From Clostridia bacterium (lineage in GTDB: Bacteria; Bacillota; Clostridia; Peptostreptococcales; Anaerovoracaceae), in contig JAKSSJ010000060.1 in NCBI GenBank assembly GCA_024403215.1, positions 1-5,519 on the forward strand: a stretch of DNA of 5,519 bases, written 5' to 3'. Position 1 is the stretch's first letter. Each line of letters opens with the position of its first letter. The position numbers were made by a program, and so were the translations under genes. This document shows positions 1 through 4,398 of the stretch, piece by piece. Below the pieces are notes generated by a model, which saw nothing but the letters and a program-made list of their open reading frames with translations, was not told the DNA's origin and did no database searches.

Positions 1-1039
1 CACCAATTAATGTTGCTGCTCCTGTCATAAAGATTCCGCCCCACATAACACCCTCGGTCATAGCGTCTCTAAAGTTTAGAACCTGCTTGCCATCAAATCT
101 TGCAACGAATAAGAGTATGCAACCAAGAAGAGGAGGCATAGCTGTAGTCATGCCGTTAATCTTTGAATATAAATCTGGGAGGCTGTTTTTGAAAAAGCTT
201 GGCCCTATCCAAAGAACTACAACAAATAGCATTACAAAGAGAATGAATTTCTCTTTTGCATCTGCCTTAGGAACGCTGCCTTTAAGGCTCAGAGCCTTCT
301 TTGGGTCTATAGCGCTTATATCTGATGGTCTAAAGATGAACTTAAACATCAGTATCATGAGTACTAAAATTACTACTCCTGTTGGGATTCCCATGGCCAT
401 GAACTGGAAGCTATTAATAGATTGGTTATATGCACTAGCGTAATAGCCCATAGCAAGAGTTGGCCAAACATGGCCAATAGGTGTCATGCCAGATGAAAGT
501 CCAATAGTAAAGACAGAACCAAGCATTATCATATTTGCAGATCTGCTGCCCTTTTCAAGCCCGAGGACATTATAAATATCTTCAAGGAAAGGAACAAAGG
601 CAACAAACAAAACAGATGGAGAGATGAAAAGTCCAAGTATCATCTCTGCTGCAAACAGGAAGGAAACAAAGTGCCATGGGCCCTTGCTTGCAATCTTGTT
701 TGTGATGAATGCAATGGTTGTTCTCCTAACGAAATTCGTTTGAGATAGTGGATACACGAGCATGAAGGTAAACATCAGGAAGGCCACTGTAGAGTTTCCG
801 AATGTTTTTGAAAGGGTCGAGGTAAAGCCATACGAGGTTAAAATTGCAACCAGGAAAATGGTTATAAGGCTCGGCCAGTCAATTGATACTCCTATCCACA
901 TGATAAGAGACGCAAAGAAAATTCCAAGTACTGTTAGAGCTTCCTTGGAAAGTGCTTCGCTTGGTGTAGCCATCATAAAGGCTACTAGCACTATAAGTGC
1001 CAAAATTAATGCAATTATTTGCTTCTTAAATTTATCCAT
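1..1039 (-). CDS. SLC13/DASS-family (ion transporter superfamily) anion permease, C-terminus cut by window edge
   Basis: An open reading frame on the minus strand starts at the ATG at 1039-1037 and runs off the left edge: 346 full codons, no stop. The product is strongly hydrophobic, with segments at about residues 7-24, 33-50, 57-72, 84-98, 122-155 (two helices or a re-entrant hairpin), 168-185, 215-236, 264-280, 299-313 and 330-346. Conserved-looking stretches are GNSTVAFLMFTFMLVYPLSQ (81-100), GLFISPSVLFVAFVPFLED (136-154) and LSSGMTPIGHVWP (181-193), which fit the first hairpin and unwound helix of divalent anion:Na+ symporters and relatives. Family members usually have about 430-500 residues, so the second half of the inverted repeat is missing. 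In-frame TAG stops at 1049-1054 make this the furthest upstream ATG; no Shine-Dalgarno sequence precedes it. Substrate cannot be told; di- or tricarboxylates are typical of the family. Assignment is from motif and hydropathy recognition only. A different ion transporter family is the main alternative. Confidence 0.8.
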   Translation of the reverse strand, partial: MDKFKKQIIALILALIVLVAFMMATPSEALSKEALTVLGIFFASLIMWIGVSIDWPSLITIFLVAILTSYGFTSTLSKTFGNSTVAFLMFTFMLVYPLSQTNFVRRTTIAFITNKIASKGPWHFVSFLFAAEMILGLFISPSVLFVAFVPFLEDIYNVLGLEKGSRSANMIMLGSVFTIGLSSGMTPIGHVWPTLAMGYYASAYNQSINSFQFMAMGIPTGVVILVLMILMFKFIFRPSDISAIDPKKALSLKGSVPKADAKEKFILFVMLFVVVLWIGPSFFKNSLPDLYSKINGMTTAMPPLLGCILLFVARFDGKQVLNFRDAMTEGVMWGGIFMTGAATLIG

Positions 1040-1041
1040 AA

Positions 1042-1077
1042 CGCCGATATTCTACTATTTATATCCCAATTTTTCAA
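1042..1077 (-). promoter_or_regulatory. Sigma-A promoter of the permease gene, possibly giving a leaderless mRNA
   Basis: Read on the minus strand, the -35 is TTGAAA (1077-1072), the spacer is exactly 17 bases, and the -10 is TAGAAT (1054-1049), each one mismatch from consensus. A start 7 to 10 bases after the -10 falls between 1042 and 1039, that is 3 bases before, or on, the A of the permease ATG. This agrees with the lack of a ribosome binding site there. The assignment is by eye; a more distant upstream promoter is not excluded. Confidence 0.6.
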
Positions 1078-1083
1078 GCAATA

Positions 1084-1099
1084 TGGTAAAATAGTGGCA
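1084..1099 (+). promoter_or_regulatory. Extended -10 promoter of the decarboxylase gene
   Basis: TGG followed by TAAAAT (1084-1092) is an extended -10 element (TGn plus a hexamer one mismatch from TATAAT). The expected -35 position, about 1064-1069, reads TCCCAA and is not a recognisable -35, as is tolerated with a TGn extension. The predicted start near A1099 gives a short leader of about 25 bases. The promoter overlaps the opposing permease promoter, so the two polymerases should exclude one another. Confidence 0.5.
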
Positions 1100-1106
1100 A
1101 TATGAA

Positions 1107-1113
1107 AAGGAGG
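1107..1113 (+). promoter_or_regulatory. Ribosome binding site of the decarboxylase gene
   Basis: AAGGAGG, a near-perfect Shine-Dalgarno sequence, ends 10 bases before the ATG at 1124. It fixes that ATG as the start and contrasts with the divergent permease gene, which has none. Confidence 0.85.
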
Positions 1114-1123
1114 ATCAAGGCTA

Positions 1124-2575
1124 ATGGATCAAAATAAGACTCCGCTTTTTAGCGCAATAAGAGAGTATGACCAAAGACGTCCATCGTATTTCAGGATTCC
1201 AGGTCATAGGTACGAAAACGGAATAGACCCACTGTTTAGAGAAGCTGTTGGTGATGGAATCTTTGGATTCGATTTGACGGAAACCCCATTAACTGATGAT
1301 CTTCACAATGCGTCAGGAGCAATAAAAGAAGCAGAAGAGCTTGCAGCCGAGCTTTGGGGCGCAGACTATACTCACTTTTTGGTTAACGGTACCACCTGCG
1401 GAAATGAGACAGCGGTTATGACCTGCTGCGGTGGCGGAAGAAAAATGGCCATTCCAAGAAATGCTCATAAGTCCGCTTTAATGGGCCTTATCCTAGGCGG
1501 AGGAAACCCTGTTTATATTATGCCTGGGCTTGAACCAACATGGGGACTTCATGGCGGAATTACTCCAGCGCAGGCAGAAGAAATGTTTGAGAAAAATCCT
1601 GACTGCAAGGGCCTTATGGTAGTAAGTCCAACATATTTTGGAGTTACTTCGGATATAAAGGGGCTCGCAGAGGTTTGCCATAGGCATGATGCAATGCTCA
1701 TAGTTGATGAAGCTCATGGAGCTCATTGCTATTTTTCTGATAGACTCCCTGTTGGAGGTCTTGCTGCAGGTGCAGATATTGTTTGCCAAAGCATTCATAA
1801 GGTTACAGGATCCTTTGGGCAAAGCTCTATGCTTCACGTTAAGAGTAATCTTGTTGATAGAAATCACCTTGAAGCAAATCTTCACCTTGTTCAAAGTACA
1901 AGTCCATCATATCTATTGTTAACCTCTCTTGATATGGCAAGACATGACATGGCTCAAAGAGGAAGCAAAATGATAGATGAGGCTCTTTCTTTGGCTCAGG
2001 ATGCAAGAGAGAGAATAAATAAAATACCTGGCATTATGTGCGCAGGCAGAGAGATTATTGGTAATGCTGGAATTAATGATTTAGATGAGACTCGTCTTAC
2101 AATCACCGCAGCGCCAATAGGTATTACAGGCTTTGATCTTAAGAAGATGCTCTTTGATGAATATAACATCGATATGGAGCAAGCAAATTATCATGACAGC
2201 TTAGCCATTGTTACATTTGCAAATCAAAAGGAAGATTTAGATCACCTTGTTGATGCTCTTTCGGATATTGCAAAGCGCTTTAAGGATGGAAAAGAGCTTC
2301 CAAAGGCTCTTCCACTTCCGCCTCATCCAGAATACGTCATCAGTCCAAGAGAAGCATACTTTGGCAAGAATAGAAGAGTTGATTGGAAGGATTGCAAGGG
2401 TAAAATTTCTGCAGAAATGATTGCTCCTTATCCACCAGGCATTCCAGTTATCTATAACGGAGAGAGAATGTCGGAAGAAGTTTGGGAATATTTAACAGAA
2501 TATAAGGCAAGAAAAGCCCATCTTCAGGGCCCTTCAGACCCAAGCTTAGATACACTTTTAATCATCGACGATTAA
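1124..2575 (+). CDS. speA: PLP-dependent Orn/Lys/Arg decarboxylase (arginine decarboxylase SpeA-like)
   Basis: A complete 483-residue cytoplasmic enzyme, close in length to the roughly 490-residue Bacillus subtilis SpeA and collinear with it as I recall that sequence. An N-terminal RIPGHR motif (24-29) is followed by the aminotransferase-fold PLP domain: VNGTTCGNE (87-95), PRNAHKS (111-117), VSPTYFGV (167-174), VDEAHGAH (194-201; Asp195 should contact the PLP ring nitrogen) and SIHKVTGS (223-230), where Lys226 is the expected Schiff-base lysine. SPSYLLLTSLD (260-270) and the C-terminal APYPPGIPV (434-442) are also typical. The family removes the alpha-carboxyl of arginine, lysine or ornithine to give agmatine, cadaverine or putrescine; the substrate cannot be settled here, so speA is tentative. 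It lacks the N-terminal wing domain of the large inducible E. coli-type enzymes. Its cofactor-loop region is unusual (Cys92, Cys101, Cys102; GGGRK where SpeA has GPGDK). The gene has its own promoter and is divergent from the permease gene. Confidence 0.93.
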   Translation: MDQNKTPLFSAIREYDQRRPSYFRIPGHRYENGIDPLFREAVGDGIFGFDLTETPLTDDLHNASGAIKEAEELAAELWGADYTHFLVNGTTCGNETAVMTCCGGGRKMAIPRNAHKSALMGLILGGGNPVYIMPGLEPTWGLHGGITPAQAEEMFEKNPDCKGLMVVSPTYFGVTSDIKGLAEVCHRHDAMLIVDEAHGAHCYFSDRLPVGGLAAGADIVCQSIHKVTGSFGQSSMLHVKSNLVDRNHLEANLHLVQSTSPSYLLLTSLDMARHDMAQRGSKMIDEALSLAQDARERINKIPGIMCAGREIIGNAGINDLDETRLTITAAPIGITGFDLKKMLFDEYNIDMEQANYHDSLAIVTFANQKEDLDHLVDALSDIAKRFKDGKELPKALPLPPHPEYVISPREAYFGKNRRVDWKDCKGKISAEMIAPYPPGIPVIYNGERMSEEVWEYLTEYKARKAHLQGPSDPSLDTLLIIDD

Positions 2576-2596
2576 GTCAAAAATGCTCAAATATCA

Positions 2597-2671
2597 ACCC
2601 TTACGGGTCTTGAAATTTCAAGTAGGCTAATGGGGTCGAGGAGATTGTTAAAAACTTAACAACCCCAGGGG
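2597..2671 (+). promoter_or_regulatory. Candidate structured RNA between the decarboxylase and symporter genes
   Basis: Three adjacent helices can be drawn. The first is ACCC-TTAC-GGGT (2597-2608). The second is the perfect palindrome CTTGAAATTTCAAG (2609-2622). The third is a longer hairpin in which TGGGG (2631-2635) pairs with CCCCA (2663-2667) and TTGTTAA (2645-2651) pairs with TTAACAA (2656-2662) around the loop AAAC, leaving a nine-base purine-rich bulge, TCGAGGAGA (2636-2644), on the 5' side. A terminator hairpin follows about 20 bases later. This looks like an aptamer plus expression platform, but I cannot match it to a riboswitch consensus I know, including the glycine riboswitch that can precede AGCS symporters. 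It may only be the decarboxylase 3' UTR; no convincing promoter lies between the stop codon and this element. Confidence 0.35.
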
Positions 2672-2685
2672 AAAATAATGCTTTT

Positions 2686-2729
2686 AATTATGTCAATGCT
2701 TGTTTATACTTGCATTGACATAGTTTTTT
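2686..2729 (+). terminator. Rho-independent terminator upstream of the symporter gene
   Basis: TATGTCAATGC (2689-2699) and GCATTGACATA (2712-2722) form a perfect 11-bp stem, extendable to 14 bp with a U-G and two A-U pairs (2686-2688 with 2723-2725), closing a 12-base loop. Six T residues follow at 2724-2729. It ends decarboxylase transcripts and, if read-through or an upstream promoter feeds the symporter, could act as an attenuator. It works only in the plus direction, since no T tract is present on the other strand. Confidence 0.85.
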
Positions 2730-2744
2730 GCACGCAATTAATTT
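2715..2744 (+). promoter_or_regulatory. Possible symporter promoter with its -35 inside the terminator stem
   Basis: A perfect TTGACA (2715-2720) lies in the 3' arm of the terminator. At 17 or 18 bases spacing the -10 positions read TTAATT (2738-2743) or TAATTT (2739-2744), only 3 of 6 matches. An alternative -10, TATACT (2705-2710, 5 of 6), sits in the terminator loop with a poor -35 (TTTTAA, 2682-2687). Transcripts starting there would lack the 5' arm and escape termination. Neither is strong. Confidence 0.25.
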
Positions 2745-2754
2745 TACATGTGAA

Positions 2755-2760
2755 AAGGAG
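2755..2760 (+). promoter_or_regulatory. Ribosome binding site of the symporter gene
   Basis: AAGGAG lies five bases before the ATG at 2766 and supports that start; the downstream protein begins with the N-terminal helix expected of the family. Confidence 0.85.
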
Positions 2761-2765
2761 ATAAG

Positions 2766-4154
2766 ATGGACGTAATTGCAACTGTCAACGGTGCGATTAA
2801 TGATTTTGTCTGGGGTGCCCCAGCAATCATTCTCATCATGGGTGTTGGCCTATTTTTAACTATTCGTCTTAAGGGCGTACAGTTTAGGAATTGGGGATTT
2901 CTGATTAAAAATACTTATGTTAAGGCGTTTAAAGATGCTAAGAAGGAAGCATCTGATGCAGGGGAAGGAGAGATTAGTTCTTTCCAAGCTGCAATGGCTT
3001 CGGTGTCGGCTGTAGTTGGCTCGGGCAATATTGCTGGAGTTGCAACTGCTATAGCAAGCGGCGGACCTGGGGCTTTATTTTGGATGATCATTGCGGCCCT
3101 TGTTGGAATGGCAACGAAATTTGCTGAAATATTCCTTGGTGTTTCTTACAGAAAGAAAGCCGAAGATGGAAGCCTTGTTGGTGGACCAATGTACTATATT
3201 GGAGCAGGTCTTAATGCAAAGTGGCTCGGAAAAATTGTTGCCGTCTTGTTCTTATTCTTTAGTGTTGTAATTTCCGCAGTAGTTGATACTAATACCATTG
3301 CTGGTGCAGTGGAGGAAACCTGCGGTGTTGCTCCAATCATTACTGGTATTATTCTTGCGATAGTAACTGCAATAGTAATCTTTGGTGGTATCACAAGAAT
3401 AGGCGAGGTATGCGGATTATTATCACCATTTATGGCTGGTGCTTATCTGCTCTGCGGACTTTTAATTATTGTTTTAAATATCACAGCTGTTCCAGCAGCA
3501 ATAGGAACTATTGTAAAGGCTGCATTCAATCCTCAGTCTGTTTTAGGCGGAGCTGCAGGAATTGGGGTAATGCAGGTAATGCGTTATGGAATGGCAAGAG
3601 GTATTTTCTCAAATGAAGCTGGAGTTGGATCTGCTGCTGTAACACATTCTGCAGCAAAGGTAGATAACCCAATGAAGCAGGCATTATGGGGACCTTTAGA
3701 AGTATTTGTTGATACAATTATTGTGTGCACAGTAACAGGTCTTTCTATTGTTCTTTCTGGACTTTGGACCACAGACCTTGATGGTGTTGCACTTACAATG
3801 GGAGCTTTTAGAGAGCTTCTTCCAGGAAACTGGGGACACTTTGTTGTTCTTGGTGCATCAATACTGTTTGGTTTTTCTTGCCTTATCACTTTCTATAACT
3901 ACATGGAAAAGGGCTGGATTTACCTCTTTGGTAGCAAGGGTAAAATTCTAGTAAAGATTATTTGGATAATCTTTATTATCATTGGATCATATAGCACCTT
4001 AGGTATAGTTTGGGATCTTGCAGATACCTGCAACGGAATAATCATTATTCCAAACCTCATTGCACTAGTTGTTCTTTCGGGCAAGGTAGTAAAAGCTAAG
4101 AACGAGTTCTACGAGGTAGAAATTCCAAAATATGAGGCAGAAAAGAAGCAATAG
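2766..4154 (+). CDS. Sodium:alanine/glycine symporter (AGCS family, AlsT/DagA type)
   Basis: A complete 462-residue polytopic membrane protein of normal length for the alanine or glycine:cation symporter family, a LeuT-fold family that imports alanine or glycine with Na+ (or H+). The N-terminal block holds VNGAINDFVWG (7-17) and a first helix at 18-33. The conserved core is SSFQAAMASVSAVVGSGNIAG (71-91), GGPGALFWM (99-107), MATKFAE (115-121), YRKKAEDGSLVGGPMYYI (128-145), RGIFSNEAGVGSA (278-290) and DTIIVCTVTG (316-325), in family order. The tail after about residue 440 is charged and cytoplasmic (VKAKNEFYEVEIPKYEAEKK). The family signature beginning GGPGA departs from the usual form at Ile108, where Trp is normal. 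The gene stands alone: a terminator lies before it and another after it. alsT, dagA and agcS are all used for homologues, so no symbol is assigned. Substrate among Ala, Gly and related small amino acids is unresolved. Confidence 0.95.
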   Translation: MDVIATVNGAINDFVWGAPAIILIMGVGLFLTIRLKGVQFRNWGFLIKNTYVKAFKDAKKEASDAGEGEISSFQAAMASVSAVVGSGNIAGVATAIASGGPGALFWMIIAALVGMATKFAEIFLGVSYRKKAEDGSLVGGPMYYIGAGLNAKWLGKIVAVLFLFFSVVISAVVDTNTIAGAVEETCGVAPIITGIILAIVTAIVIFGGITRIGEVCGLLSPFMAGAYLLCGLLIIVLNITAVPAAIGTIVKAAFNPQSVLGGAAGIGVMQVMRYGMARGIFSNEAGVGSAAVTHSAAKVDNPMKQALWGPLEVFVDTIIVCTVTGLSIVLSGLWTTDLDGVALTMGAFRELLPGNWGHFVVLGASILFGFSCLITFYNYMEKGWIYLFGSKGKILVKIIWIIFIIIGSYSTLGIVWDLADTCNGIIIIPNLIALVVLSGKVVKAKNEFYEVEIPKYEAEKKQ

Positions 4155-4186
4155 AGTGTGAGGCTTTAAGCTAAATGTAAGTTATG

Positions 4187-4217
4187 GGCTGGACCTTTGG
4201 GTCCAGCCTTTTGTTTT
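4187..4217 (+). terminator. Rho-independent terminator of the symporter gene
   Basis: GGCTGGACC (4187-4195) pairs perfectly with GGTCCAGCC (4200-4208) across a TTTG loop, followed by TTTTGTTTT (4209-4217). This strong GC-rich 9-bp stem starts 33 bases after the symporter stop codon and separates that gene from valS. Confidence 0.95.
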
Positions 4218-4270
4218 GCAAAAAATGGTAATTTTTAGCTTATTTTTTGGCAGTTTTTGTATGAATATTT

Positions 4271-4309
4271 TTCACTTTCTCTATTATATATTGTGATATA
4301 ATATATGAA
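4271..4309 (+). promoter_or_regulatory. Extended -10 promoter of valS
   Basis: TGA followed by a perfect TATAAT (4294-4302) is a consensus extended -10. The best -35-like hexamer, TTCACT (4271-4276), is 20 bases away, too far to be standard, so the TGn extension and the A/T-rich tract upstream (about 4218-4290, possibly UP-element-like) probably carry recognition. The expected start near A4308-A4309 gives a leader of about 90 bases. Confidence 0.7.
4282..4303. repeat. AT-rich inverted repeat over the valS -10 region
   Basis: TATTATAT (4282-4289) and ATATAATA (4296-4303) are perfect 8-bp inverted arms around ATTGTG. The right arm contains the valS -10 hexamer, so the dyad could be an operator. 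In DNA made almost only of A and T, such a dyad can also arise by chance. The left arm supplies a TATAAT on the minus strand, but no gene lies there to use it. Confidence 0.35.
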
Positions 4310-4337
4310 TATGTTAATCATTCTAAAATACAAACAA

Positions 4338-4386
4338 AGAATCTGATACCGAGCTGAACTGGTATAGCGAGGTTAGTACAGAATCT
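4338..4386 (+). promoter_or_regulatory. valS leader with two competing hairpins and a T-box-like UGGU motif
   Basis: ATACC (4346-4350) can pair with GGTAT (4361-4365). Alternatively CTGAAC (4354-4359) can pair with GTACAG (4376-4381) with one mismatch, exposing TGGTATAGCG (4360-4369). That stretch matches the T-box core TGGNACCGCG at 8 of 10 positions, and UGGU would pair with the ACCA end expected of tRNA-Val. A 7-base direct repeat, AGAATCT (4338-4344 and 4380-4386), brackets the structure. Against a working T-box: the leader is only about 90 bases, I cannot see a Stem I with a valine specifier codon, and no terminator lies between this motif and the start codon. Confidence 0.25.
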
Positions 4387-4393
4387 AAAGGAG
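4387..4393 (+). promoter_or_regulatory. Ribosome binding site of valS
   Basis: AAAGGAG ends five bases before the ATG at 4399, the standard spacing, which fixes the valS start. Confidence 0.9.
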
Positions 4394-4398
4394 AAGAC

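Larger units (their letters stand above)
2576..2765. other. Intergenic region between the decarboxylase and symporter genes
   Basis: This 190-base spacer contains no supported coding sequence. It holds, in order, an unstructured A-rich start (2576-2596), the three-helix candidate RNA (2597-2671), a short AT-rich linker (2672-2685), the intrinsic terminator (2686-2729) and a 36-base leader with the symporter ribosome binding site. Confidence 0.8.
4155..4398. other. Intergenic region between the symporter gene and valS
   Basis: This 244-base spacer contains no supported coding sequence. It holds the symporter terminator (4187-4217), a very AT-rich stretch (4218-4290) in which I see no gene or clear structure, the valS promoter, and a leader of about 90 bases with alternative hairpins. 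Confidence 0.8.

Noticed and set aside
87..443. 118-codon plus-strand open frame at the left of the window
   Set aside because: It lies wholly opposite the permease gene, its protein shows no family motif, and it has no ribosome binding site; it is an antisense shadow.
762..1094. 110-codon plus-strand open frame ending in the divergent promoter region
   Set aside because: It is antisense to the N-terminal part of the permease, whose transmembrane pattern and reading frame are far more convincing, and it crosses the promoter elements.
1493..1894. 133-codon minus-strand open frame inside the decarboxylase gene
   Set aside because: It is opposite the conserved PLP-binding core, including the catalytic lysine region, with no recognisable motif or ribosome binding site.
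2585..2680. Glycine, lysine, SAM, purine or c-di-GMP riboswitch upstream of the symporter
   Set aside because: I compared the spacer by eye with the conserved cores I remember for these classes and found no convincing match, so it is listed only as an unassigned structured RNA.
1124..4154. Decarboxylase and symporter as a simple two-gene operon
   Set aside because: A strong intrinsic terminator at 2686-2729 separates them, so co-transcription would need read-through or regulated antitermination.
4247..4275. Second valS promoter with -35 TTGGCA at 4247-4252
   Set aside because: The hexamer is good, but at 16-18 bases spacing the -10 positions read TTTTCA, TTTCAC or similar, with no acceptable -10.
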